From Janibacter sp. A1S7 (lineage in GTDB: Bacteria; Actinomycetota; Actinomycetes; Actinomycetales; Dermatophilaceae): a stretch of 64,000 bases of DNA. The DNA lies in assembly GCF_037198315.1 (NCBI RefSeq), contig NZ_CP144913.1:1-64000 (forward strand), written 5' to 3'. Every line of letters starts with the position of its first letter. Within the stretch, counting starts at the first letter, position 1. The position numbers and the translations under genes are program-made. Under the pieces are notes generated by a model, which worked only from the letters and a program-made list of their open reading frames with translations, was not told the origin of the DNA and searched no databases. Below are positions 17,506-25,441 of this stretch, one piece after another.

Positions 17506-18294
17506 TCAGGCGTTCATCGCCGTGACGAAGTCCTTCTTGACCGAGCGCCATTGCTCGTCGGACATCCCGCGCTTCCAGTAGGGCGAGCACGACAGGCTCG
17601 AGACGGCGACGCCACGTTCGCGGACCACGTGCTGCCGTAGATCCCTGGTCTCCTCGGCTTCCCCGTGGACAAAGGCGTGCACGGTGCCCTCGGGGAACGA
17701 CGCGGACTCGACAGCCGCCAACAAGGGGGCGGGGTTGGCCTCGGTGCGGTGTACCCATTGCAGATCCAGATGACCGGGGCTCTCGAGCGGGATCTCGTGC
17801 TCCGGGCCATCGCAGACCAAGCGCACCACTGCGCGCGCGTGCGGAGGCAGTCTTTCCACGGAGGCGGCGATGGCCGGCACGGCCGATTCGTCACCGACCA
17901 TGAGGTGCCAGTCGGCCCGGCTGTTCGGGTGGTATCCGCTACCGGGTCCGTTGAAGACCAGCACATCCCCCGGTCGGGCCGCCAGGGCCCACGGGCCGCC
18001 GGAGCCCGAGCCTGCGTGGACCACGAAGTCGAGCGTGAGTTGCTGTGCGTGCGCGTCCCACCGTCGAACGGTGTAGCGCCGTCGTGCCGGCCACAACTCG
18101 CGCGGCTGGGTCTCACGCACCGCGCGCGGGTCGAAGACCGGGCCATAGGTGGCCCCTCGTGGTGGCACTGCGATGTTGACGTAGGCGTCGGTGTCGTCTT
18201 CCGGCATCGCGAAGCCGTCCAGTCCCGCGCCCCCCAGGACGACACGGGTGAGGGACGGGGTCAGCTGGATGGTGGTCAGGACGTCGCCGTGCAC
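17506..18294 (-). CDS. Siderophore-interacting protein (ferric-siderophore reductase)
   Basis: 262 aa from GTG 18294. FAD-binding 9 and SIP domains: an RxYT(V/I)R flavin motif (RRRYTVRRWD) about a third of the way in, GPGSGYHPN, an NAD(P)-type WHLMVGDESAVPAI segment and the C-terminal CSPYWKRGMSDEQW typical of the family. It releases iron from imported chelates in the cytoplasm. No ATG exists in this frame upstream; a TTG further upstream is the only longer alternative. Divergent from the siderophore importer. Confidence 0.87.
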   Translation of the reverse strand: MHGDVLTTIQLTPSLTRVVLGGAGLDGFAMPEDDTDAYVNIAVPPRGATYGPVFDPRAVRETQPRELWPARRRYTVRRWDAHAQQLTLDFVVHAGSGSGGPWALAARPGDVLVFNGPGSGYHPNSRADWHLMVGDESAVPAIAASVERLPPHARAVVRLVCDGPEHEIPLESPGHLDLQWVHRTEANPAPLLAAVESASFPEGTVHAFVHGEAEETRDLRQHVVRERGVAVSSLSCSPYWKRGMSDEQWRSVKKDFVTAMNA

Positions 18295-18369
18295 AGATGT
18301 CTCGCTCTCAGGAGAGTGGATTGTCCGCCGGCCGCGCCGCAAGCGCGAGGACCGAGCATGACAAACATA

Positions 18370-18388
18370 ATAGGTAAGGCTACCCTCA
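18370..18388. promoter_or_regulatory. IdeR/DtxR-type iron box
   Basis: The 19-bp site matches the consensus TTAGGTTAGGCTAACCTAA at 15 of 19 positions and keeps the TAGG..AGGCT core. It lies between the divergent siderophore reductase and siderophore importer, so iron-loaded IdeR could repress both. Confidence 0.78.
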
Positions 18389-18457
18389 TCTAAGTTATGC
18401 GGTCCCGGGGTGCAGTGTCGCTCGGGCACCAGCCACTCCTGCGAAAGGACTCCACCC

Positions 18458-19438
18458 ATGCCGACCCGTCTGCGCTCTGCCGCGCTCCTGACCGGCCTCG
18501 CCCTCGCCCTGACTGCCTGCGGCTCCTCCGACGCCGACCCCGCCTCTGCTGCCGGGGGCGGTGACAGCGTGGAGGTCGAGGACAACAACGGCACCCAGTT
18601 GGTGCCTGCTGCCCCGACCTCGGTCGTGGCCACGGACAACCGGACGTTCGAGACGCTCGCGGAGTGGGACGTCGAGTTGTCGGCGGCCGCCGTGGCCTTG
18701 ATGCCGGAGTCGAACAAGTACACCGATGACGACTCGATCGTCGACCTGGGCATCCACCGGGAGCCCGACCTGGAAGCCGCCGTCGCCGTTGAGCCGGACC
18801 TGATCATCAACGGCCAGCGGTACGCCGACCACCACGACACGCTCGCGGAGCTGGTGCCCGAGGCGACGATCCTCGAGCTCGACCCGCGTGAGGGCAAGCC
18901 CTTCGACGAGGAGCTGAAGCGTCAGATCAGCGTTCTGGGTGAGGTCTTCGACCAGCAGGACGCGGCCCAGCAGCTCAACGACGACTTCGACGCCTCGATC
19001 GAGCGGGCCACCCGGGCCTACGACTCCGGCGAGACCGTCATGGGCCTGAACACCTCTGGGGGTGAGTTCGGCTACGTCGCCCCGGGTGATGGACGCGTCA
19101 TCGGGCCGATGTTCGACATCGTCGGGCTGGAGCCGGCGCTGGATGTCAAGGACGGCAGCGACGACCACCAGGGTGATGACATCTCCGTCGAGGCCATCGC
19201 CAAGGCCGACCCGGACTGGATCCTGGTCATGGACCGCGACGCCGCCATCGCCGCCGAGGATGAGGACTACACGCCGGCCAAGGACCTCATCGAGAACTCC
19301 GAGGCGCTCCAGGACGTCACCGCGGTCAAGGACGGCAACGTCCTGTACATGCCCGCCGACACCTATCTCAACGAGGGCATCCAGACCTACACCACGTTCT
19401 TCGACACCTTCGCCGACGCACTCGAGGAGAAGAGCTGA
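18458..19438 (+). CDS. Siderophore ABC transporter substrate-binding lipoprotein (FatB/YclQ-like)
   Basis: 326 aa from ATG 18458. Lipoprotein signal with lipobox LTAC followed by GSSDAD. Type III binding protein (TroA/FepB fold) with PTSVVATDNRTFETLAEW at the N-terminal lobe and DPDWILVMDRDAAI in the C-terminal lobe. The fit is to the FatB/CeuE/YclQ group that binds catecholate and mixed-ligand ferric siderophores; the exact siderophore is unknown. Downstream of the iron box. Confidence 0.9.
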   Translation: MPTRLRSAALLTGLALALTACGSSDADPASAAGGGDSVEVEDNNGTQLVPAAPTSVVATDNRTFETLAEWDVELSAAAVALMPESNKYTDDDSIVDLGIHREPDLEAAVAVEPDLIINGQRYADHHDTLAELVPEATILELDPREGKPFDEELKRQISVLGEVFDQQDAAQQLNDDFDASIERATRAYDSGETVMGLNTSGGEFGYVAPGDGRVIGPMFDIVGLEPALDVKDGSDDHQGDDISVEAIAKADPDWILVMDRDAAIAAEDEDYTPAKDLIENSEALQDVTAVKDGNVLYMPADTYLNEGIQTYTTFFDTFADALEEKS

Positions 19439-20421
19439 CGACTGCATCCACGCGCGCAGCCGCCCCGGCCAAGGGGCGGCTGCTCGACGGCAGGCTGGCC
19501 CTGGGAACGCTGGCCGTCGTCGCGCTGCTCGCCCTCTCCCTGGTCACCGGGGTCTATGACGTCTTCGGCGCCGAGGACGGTGCGCAGATGTTCGCCATCA
19601 CGCGGGTCCCGCGCACCATCGCCCTGGTCCTCGCCGGCGCGGCCATGTCGATGTCCGGACTGATGATGCAGCTGCTCACCCAGAACCGCTTCGTCGAGCC
19701 CACGACGACGGGCACGACCGAGTGGGCCGGCCTGGGTCTGCTCGCCGTGATGATCCTCGTCCCGACCGCCTCCCTCCTGGAGCGGATGGTCGGGGCGGTC
19801 ATCGCCGCATTCATCGGCACGATGATCTTCTTCCTCTTCCTGCGCCGGGTGTCGTTGCGCTCGTCGCTGATCGTCCCGATCATCGGCATCATGCTCGGCG
19901 CGGTCGTCGGCTCGATCTCGACCTTCATCGCTCTGCAGACCGACATGCTGCAGAACCTCGGCGTGTGGTTCGCGGGCAGCTTCACCTCGGTGCTGCGCGG
20001 TCAGTACGAGGTGTTGTGGATCGTCGCCCTGGTCGCGGTGGTGGTCTTCATGGTCGCCGACCGGTTCACCGTCGCGGGCCTCGGCGAGGAGATCGCGACG
20101 AATGTCGGGCTCAACTACAACCAGGTGCTGCTCGTGGGTACCGGCCTCATCGCGATCGCGACAGGTGTCGTCACGGTCGTCGTGGGCAATCTGCCCTTCC
20201 TCGGGCTGATCGTGCCCAATGTCGTCTCGATGTTTCGCGGTGACGACCTTCGCAGCAACCTGCCCTGGGTCTGCCTGCTCGGCATCGCGATCGTCACCGG
20301 GTGTGACCTGATCGGGCGGACGATCATCGCCCCCTTCGAGGTGCCGGTGTCGCTGATCCTCGGGGTCGTCGGCGCCGTCGTCTTCATCACTCTCCTGCTC
20401 AGGCAGCGCAGTCGTGGCTGA
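19435..20421 (+). CDS. FecCD-family iron-siderophore permease 1
   Basis: 328 aa if started at a CTG at 19435, which overlaps the preceding stop (CTGA) and follows GAGGAGAAG. The first ATG (19588) would remove the first membrane helix (LGTLAVVALLALSLVTGVY), and no ATG, GTG or TTG exists between. FecCD signatures: RVPRTIALVLAGAAMSMSG, QLLTQNRFVEP, and GNLPFLGLIVPNVVSMFRG near the end. Forms the channel with the next gene. Confidence 0.85.
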   Translation: MTTASTRAAAPAKGRLLDGRLALGTLAVVALLALSLVTGVYDVFGAEDGAQMFAITRVPRTIALVLAGAAMSMSGLMMQLLTQNRFVEPTTTGTTEWAGLGLLAVMILVPTASLLERMVGAVIAAFIGTMIFFLFLRRVSLRSSLIVPIIGIMLGAVVGSISTFIALQTDMLQNLGVWFAGSFTSVLRGQYEVLWIVALVAVVVFMVADRFTVAGLGEEIATNVGLNYNQVLLVGTGLIAIATGVVTVVVGNLPFLGLIVPNVVSMFRGDDLRSNLPWVCLLGIAIVTGCDLIGRTIIAPFEVPVSLILGVVGAVVFITLLLRQRSRG

Positions 20422-21472
20422 GGCACCCACCCGCGAACGACTCACCCCGCCGACGGGGTCCCTGCTGACGGAGCGGGCCTCGGGGCCATTGCCCACGGCC
20501 CGCGCACGCCGGCGCTACCGCATCGTCGTGACCACCCTTCTGGTGCTGGCCGTCGGCTTCGGCATCGGTCTGCTCGCCTGGGACAACCCGATGCCGGTCG
20601 GCTCCGACGGCTTCTGGCGGATCGCGCAGCTGCGCGCGACGATGGTCATGGTCATGCTCGTCGTCGCCTTCTGCCAGGCCGTGGCCACGGTGAGCTTCCA
20701 GACCGCCACGAACAACCGGATCGTCACCCCCTCGATCATGGGCTTCGAGGCCCTCTACGTCGCGGTGCAGACCGCCGCCGTCTACGTCCTCGGCGTCGCC
20801 GGCGCCGGGTTGCTCAAGGGCCTGCCGCAGTTCGTGCTCATGGTCGTGCTCATGGTCGGCCTCTCGTGCGCGCTCTACGGCTGGTTGCTCTCCGGGCGCT
20901 ACGGCAACATCCAGATCATGCTGCTCATCGGCATCATCATCGGTGGCGGACTGGCCTCCGTCGCCTCCTTCATGCGCCGCCTGCTCAGCCCGAGCGAGTT
21001 CGACGTGCTCACCGCCCGGATGTTCGGCTCGATGGCCAGTGCCGAGGCCTCCTACCTGCCCGTGGCGATTCCCCTGTGCCTCGCCGCCGGCGGTGCCCTG
21101 TGGTGGCAGGCCAAGCGGCTCAACGTCGTCGCCCTCGGCCGGGAAACCAGCACCAACCTCGGGCTGAACCACCGCCGCGAGATCATGCGGGTGCTCTTCC
21201 TCATCTCCATCCTCATGGCGGTCTCCACCGCGCTCGTCGGACCGATGACCTTCCTCGGCTTCCTCGTCGCGACGCTCGCCTACCAGTTCGCCGACACCTT
21301 CGACCACCATCACCTCTTCCCGGTTGCGGTGCTCATCGGTTTCGTCGTGCTCGCCGGGTCCTACTTCGTGCTGAAGAACGTCTTCTACGCCGAGGGGGTC
21401 GTCTCGATCATCATCGAGATGATCGGCGGATCCGTCTTCCTCTTCGTCATCCTGAGAAAGGGACGCCTGTGA
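20414..21472 (+). CDS. FecCD-family iron-siderophore permease 2
   Basis: 352 aa from GTG 20414, overlapping permease 1 by 8 bp. About ten membrane helices; a degenerate FecCD N-terminal motif (QLRATMVMVMLVVAFCQAVA), TPSIMGFEALYV, and GPMTFLGFLVATLAYQ near the C terminus. Partner of permease 1 and overlapped by the ATPase gene (GTGA). Confidence 0.9.
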   Translation: MAEAPTRERLTPPTGSLLTERASGPLPTARARRRYRIVVTTLLVLAVGFGIGLLAWDNPMPVGSDGFWRIAQLRATMVMVMLVVAFCQAVATVSFQTATNNRIVTPSIMGFEALYVAVQTAAVYVLGVAGAGLLKGLPQFVLMVVLMVGLSCALYGWLLSGRYGNIQIMLLIGIIIGGGLASVASFMRRLLSPSEFDVLTARMFGSMASAEASYLPVAIPLCLAAGGALWWQAKRLNVVALGRETSTNLGLNHRREIMRVLFLISILMAVSTALVGPMTFLGFLVATLAYQFADTFDHHHLFPVAVLIGFVVLAGSYFVLKNVFYAEGVVSIIIEMIGGSVFLFVILRKGRL

Positions 21473-22224
21473 TCACGCTGACCGGTGTCGGCAAGAGCTA
21501 CTCCAGCGAGGTACGGATCGGCCCGGTCGACCTGACGATCCCCGCTGGCGGCATCACCGCCTTCGTCGGGCCCAATGGCGCGGGCAAGTCGACCCTGCTG
21601 ACGATGATCGGCCGCCTGCTGGACATCGACGACGGGGTGATCGAGGTGGCCGGGTACGACGTCTCGAGCACCACGTCGAAGGACCTGGCGAAGATCCTGT
21701 CGATCCTGCGCCAGGAGAACCACTTCATCACCCGCCTGACAGTGCGCCAGCTCGTCGGTTTCGGGCGCTTCCCGCACTCCCGGGGACGACTGACGGTCGC
21801 CGACGAGCAGGCCATCTCCGCTTCGATCGACTTCCTCGACCTGACCGACCTGGAGAATCGCTACCTCGACGAGCTCTCCGGCGGTCAGCGCCAGCGCGCA
21901 TACGTCGCGATGGTCCTGACCCAGGACACCGAGTACGTGCTCCTCGACGAGCCGTTGAACAACCTCGACATGAAGCACTCGGCACACATGATGAAGCACC
22001 TGGAGCAGGCCGCCCAGCAGCTCGGGCGCACGATCATCATCGTCATCCACGACATCAACTTCGCCAGCCACTACGCCAGCCACATCTGCGCGGTCAAGGA
22101 CGGCGAGGTCGTGGCATTCGGCCCGCCCGAGGAGATCATGACCGACGACGTCCTCACCGCCGTCTTCGACACCGACGTCCAGGTCATCGACGGACCCAAC
22201 GGACGCCTGGCCGTCTACTACTGA
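21469..22224 (+). CDS. Iron-siderophore ABC ATPase (FepC/FatE-like)
   Basis: 251 aa from GTG 21469. Walker A GPNGAGKST, Q-loop RQENHF, signature LSGGQRQRAYVAM, Walker B YVLLDEPLNNLD, H-loop VIHDIN. Energises uptake through the two FecCD permeases. The start overlaps the permease stop by 4 bp, so all four transporter genes are translationally coupled or nearly so. Confidence 0.93.
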   Translation: MITLTGVGKSYSSEVRIGPVDLTIPAGGITAFVGPNGAGKSTLLTMIGRLLDIDDGVIEVAGYDVSSTTSKDLAKILSILRQENHFITRLTVRQLVGFGRFPHSRGRLTVADEQAISASIDFLDLTDLENRYLDELSGGQRQRAYVAMVLTQDTEYVLLDEPLNNLDMKHSAHMMKHLEQAAQQLGRTIIIVIHDINFASHYASHICAVKDGEVVAFGPPEEIMTDDVLTAVFDTDVQVIDGPNGRLAVYY

Positions 22225-22779
22225 TCCGCACGCCCGGCGCCTCCCACGCGCACTACCACCGGGAGTCCACCGATGGAGGCAGAAGTCGGGTGCGCCCGTG
22301 CGGCACTGCTGCTGCACCGAACACCGCCCCCGATTTCGCCTCGGTCCCCGGGGAACGCTGGCGGTAGGAGAGTCGGGTCGTGAACTCCTACGCGTAGGAC
22401 GAGCTCGCCGCGGACGTGTCCCGTCCGGACCCCGGAAAGCGCTTCGACGCCACGATCGAGGGGATGGATGTCTCGACGTCCAGGGCCCGCCCCGACAGGG
22501 CTCCCTCAACACGCGCCGGACACGGCTTCGGGCAACCGGACACACGCCGATGACAAGGCAGACGAGCGCGGATGCGCGCACAGCCCTTGTTGCCCACTCG
22601 AATCGGCATCTGACCGATCCCAGGGGGCGATGGACGGACCTCTGCGTATCTGCGCGCGGCCAGGACGAGTAGCAGCGGCAACACGACTGGGGCGTCACCG
22701 TGTGGGTTGACGCCCGACGGCTGGGGCAGCCCGTCGTCGGTCCGGCGCCTTGGTCAGCCCCCTGGCGTAACGTCGTCTC
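22225..22779. other. Non-coding 555-bp stretch
   Basis: No supported gene. Short frames on both strands have no motifs and no ribosome sites. No convincing terminator hairpin, repeat or RNA element was recognised. Confidence 0.5.
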
Positions 22780-23460
22780 ATGACAGCCAGCGTTTCCGAG
22801 CAGAACGCGAGGTCGTCGGACTCCGGCGCGAGGGATCGGGTGGGCGTCGGTGCAGCCCACGTGGCTGCGTGGGGTTTCGCCTTCCTGCTGCTGCGTGTCT
22901 TCGCCGTGTCCGACTACGAGTGGGAGACCGCGTTCCTCGTCAGTACCACCCTCGGGCTGGACGATGGGCTGGCGTTGGTGTTCGGATCGCTCATGGCCAG
23001 CTACCTGCTGACGGCCATCCTGCTGATCTGCGTGCTGCCGCCGTTGATCGCGTCCTCGGTGTGGGGGACCGGCGAGCATCGGCAGGGCATTACGATGCTC
23101 GCTGTCCTCGGCCTTCTCGTGCTCGGGGCGCTGACCACGAGTTACAACCTGTGGTGGCTTCCGCTGTCGACGTTCGCCGTCTTCATGACATTCTTCCTGA
23201 TCCGTCGTCTGCCTCCGCGCAACCGGTTGCGCCGGTCGGTCTCGACGGTCCTGGCGCGGGTGGGATTGATGACGGGGCTGGCCACGCTCCTGATCGCAGC
23301 GTTCGTCCAGACACCCTGGGTCCCGCAGGAACAGATCGAGACCACTGGCGGAACCATCACCGGGTACGTTCTCAGTGTCGACCCCGGATACCTCAACGTC
23401 CTCACAGACGATCACCAGTTCGTGATCCTGCTCAGCAACGAGGTGCTCTCCCGAAGGTAG
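22780..23460 (+). CDS. Uncharacterised multipass membrane protein
   Basis: 226 aa from ATG 22780. A polar N-terminal 25 residues precede about five hydrophobic helices (around residues 27-43, 62-90, 107-125, 128-142 and 164-182). A soluble C-terminal tail of about 45 residues (TITGYVLSVDPGYLNVL) could form a small beta domain facing outward. No family recognised. Stand-alone gene. Confidence 0.72.
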   Translation: MTASVSEQNARSSDSGARDRVGVGAAHVAAWGFAFLLLRVFAVSDYEWETAFLVSTTLGLDDGLALVFGSLMASYLLTAILLICVLPPLIASSVWGTGEHRQGITMLAVLGLLVLGALTTSYNLWWLPLSTFAVFMTFFLIRRLPPRNRLRRSVSTVLARVGLMTGLATLLIAAFVQTPWVPQEQIETTGGTITGYVLSVDPGYLNVLTDDHQFVILLSNEVLSRR

Positions 23461-23675
23461 AAGCACGTGCGATTGCGGATTGCACCCTCACGTGGCCAGT
23501 TCCGTCAACGATCCCCGGGCCGTTGTCGGGGTGCCAGTGCTCGACAGGTGTTGCGAAGCGCTGAACAGGACCGGGAAGCCGACTGATCGTAGAGTGCAAG
23601 CATGCGTCTGGAGCCAGCTCCAACGCCATCAGCCTGCTAGACAGTCCGGTAGGTCGACCAGGGGAAGGACCTGAC

Positions 23676-24479
23676 ATGGGCCGACTAGATGGACAGGTTG
23701 CGGTGATCACCGGCGCAGCAAGCGGAATCGGCCGCGCCGCAGCGGACCTCTTCGCGGCCGAGGGCGCAGCCGTCGTGCTTGGCGACTTGCGTGAGGAGGA
23801 CGCAGTCAACGCGGCAGCTGAGATCACCGATGCCGGAGGCAGCGCCATGGGAGTGGCCGTCGACGCCATGGAGGAGGACTCCCTGGCAGGGCTGATCGAT
23901 GCTGCCGTCTGCCGTTTCGGGCGACTCGATGTCATGTGCAATCACGTCGGTGGGAGCAACCCCGCACGTGACGTGGACGTGGTGGGCTTGGACATGGATG
24001 AGTTCGATCGGGTAATGCGGCTCAACGTCCGCAGTGCGATCGTCGGCTGTCGGCTGGCCATTCCACACCTGGCGCGGGCTGGTGGAGGATCGATCATCAA
24101 CACGGCGTCGGTCGGAGGGTTGAACGGCGACTTCGTCCAGATCGCCTACGGGACCGCCAAGGCCGCAGTGATCCGGCTGACGCAGTATGTCGCCACCCAG
24201 TACGGCCACCAGAACATTCGTTGCAACGCGATTGCTCCCGGCGCAGTGATGACGCCGGCCTTGGCCAACAACCTGCCAGCCGAGATGATCGAGGGGATCC
24301 GCACCCACAACGCTCTACCGTTCATCGGTGACCCGGTAGATGTGGCGCACACGATGCTCTTCCTCGCCTCGTCCGAGTCGCGGTACATCACCGGTCAGGT
24401 GCTTGTTGTCGATGGTGGCATGACCAGCCACCACCCGATCGCCGAGATTCGCCGTCCGACGGACGCGAAGGGGACCTGA
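23676..24479 (+). CDS. Classical short-chain dehydrogenase/reductase
   Basis: 267 aa. NAD(P)-binding TGAASGIG (about residues 12-19), an acidic residue ending beta-2 (LGDLREED) that favours NAD, NHVG in place of NNAG, catalytic Ser in NTASVGG, and the YxxxK pair in YGTAKAA. The C terminus has the FLASSESRYITGQVLVVDGG seal. Substrate unknown. Confidence 0.9.
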   Translation: MGRLDGQVAVITGAASGIGRAAADLFAAEGAAVVLGDLREEDAVNAAAEITDAGGSAMGVAVDAMEEDSLAGLIDAAVCRFGRLDVMCNHVGGSNPARDVDVVGLDMDEFDRVMRLNVRSAIVGCRLAIPHLARAGGGSIINTASVGGLNGDFVQIAYGTAKAAVIRLTQYVATQYGHQNIRCNAIAPGAVMTPALANNLPAEMIEGIRTHNALPFIGDPVDVAHTMLFLASSESRYITGQVLVVDGGMTSHHPIAEIRRPTDAKGT

Positions 24480-24482
24480 CCG

Positions 24483-24539
24483 CGAAGAGGCCGTCGGGCG
24501 ACGCCTGCGGGCTCTGCGCGGTGCTGTTCGGTTGCCGTG
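24483..24539 (+). repeat. 58-bp dispersed repeat, copy B
   Basis: Counterpart of 7631-7688 (about 83% match by eye), placed 3 bp after the SDR stop codon. Function unknown. Confidence 0.5.
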
Positions 24540-24611
24540 GTCTGAGGTCGCTCCCGGGGGTGGGTCCACGTTCAGTCAGGTGGTCGGACACGCGGCCACG
24601 GAGATGCTACG

Positions 24612-24704
24612 TTGGTCCCGCCTATCCAGAGCAGCCGAGAGACCTGGCTCGACGACGCTGCAGCAACCCCCCACATCGGGTGCGGGTGCTACCGCCGGGA
24701 CCGA
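24612..24704 (+). ncRNA. SAM-I (S-box) riboswitch
   Basis: P1 pairs TTGGTCCCG (24612-24620) with CGGGACCGA (24696-24704), 9 bp with one G-U. Inside are S-box landmarks in order: CCAGAGCAGCCGAGAGACCTGGC, where CAGAG..GCCGAGAGA and the downstream GGC match P2 and the kink-turn strand, then GACGACGCTGCAGCAACC, then GGGTGCTACCGCC, equivalent to the GGUGCcAAuuCC block. It ends 1 nt before the GGAGG ribosome site of the leader peptide. Predicted to sense S-adenosylmethionine and control the OsmC/symporter genes. Confidence 0.88.
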
Positions 24705-24714
24705 TGGAGGATCG

Positions 24715-24837
24715 ATGTTCTGTGCACCGTCATGGCGTGCCGTTGCGGACCACGCCAGCCTGCTCGTCGCCCGCCGGCACATCGACCTGTGCCGGGTGAC
24801 GGCCGACCGCTGTCGAATGCGCACTGAGCGCGGCTGA
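24715..24837 (+). CDS. Sulfur-type leader peptide (RRHIDLCRV motif)
   Basis: 40 aa from ATG 24715 with GGAGG at 24706-24710. The second half reads RRHIDLCRVTADRCR, closely resembling the RRHxDLxRVxxxxCR leader peptides found ahead of actinobacterial sulfur-assimilation genes, where cysteine codons are proposed to gauge Cys-tRNA supply. The stop codon lies in the loop of a hairpin, GCGCGGC (24828-24834) / GCCGCGC (24844-24850). It sits between the riboswitch and the OsmC gene. Translation is inferred. Confidence 0.72.
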   Translation: MFCAPSWRAVADHASLLVARRHIDLCRVTADRCRMRTERG

Positions 24838-24940
24838 CCCTTCGCCGCGCCCTCCTCCCCCGAGCGTCCACCGCGCTCACCCCCCTTCCTTGTCGGTGCC
24901 AAGGGATCCCTCTGGCGCCACGACGTCCTTGGAGTTCACC

Positions 24941-25441
24941 GTGCCCACACCCATGTCCTCGTCCCCCTCCACCACGCAGTCCACGCCGGCCCAGCTGAAG
25001 CGGGTTCGCGCCCGCAGCATCTGGGAGGGGGCGATGCGCGCCCGTCACCAGGTACGCAAGTTCGCTGCCTTCGAGACCGCCGAGCCCGTCCCGGTCGGTG
25101 GCGACGACAGCTCCCCGAGCCCCATGGAGTACGTGGTGGCGGCCCTCGGGGGGTGTCTGGCCGTGGTGGCCGAAACCGTCGCCGCCGAGCAGGAACTCGG
25201 GCTCACCGCACTGGAGATCGATACCCAGGCGACCATGGACACCCGCGGCTTCCTCGGGACCGCGGATGTCAGCCCCCACTTCCGGGAGGTGGTGGTGCGG
25301 GCCCGCTTCGGCCTGTCCGACCCCTCCGCACTCCCCGCACTGCAACGTGAGGTCGAACGCCGCTGCCCCGCGTTCAACCTGGTCAAGGACGCCGGTGTGC
25401 CGGTCACCCTCGACTGGTCGGTGACGGGGGGCCCGCGATGA
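24941..25441 (+). CDS. OsmC/Ohr-family protein
   Basis: 166 aa from GTG 24941 (GGAG 6 nt upstream; ATG 24953 is an alternative). OsmC fold with the two redox cysteines in ALGGCLAVVAE and RRCPAFNLVKDAG. Members reduce organic hydroperoxides or handle reactive acyl/thiol compounds; many are uncharacterised. It overlaps the symporter by 4 bp and shares the SAM-riboswitch/leader control region, linking it to sulfur metabolism rather than general peroxide stress. Confidence 0.85.
   Translation: MPTPMSSSPSTTQSTPAQLKRVRARSIWEGAMRARHQVRKFAAFETAEPVPVGGDDSSPSPMEYVVAALGGCLAVVAETVAAEQELGLTALEIDTQATMDTRGFLGTADVSPHFREVVVRARFGLSDPSALPALQREVERRCPAFNLVKDAGVPVTLDWSVTGGPR

Noticed and set aside
22298..22672. 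Frame beginning MRHCCC, possibly another Cys leader peptide
   Set aside because: It begins at GTG, has no ribosome site, runs on for 124 codons and precedes no sulfur gene directly.
21385..23466. 693-codon minus-strand frame
   Set aside because: Spans the antisense of the siderophore ATPase, a gap and a membrane protein gene; not a plausible single protein.
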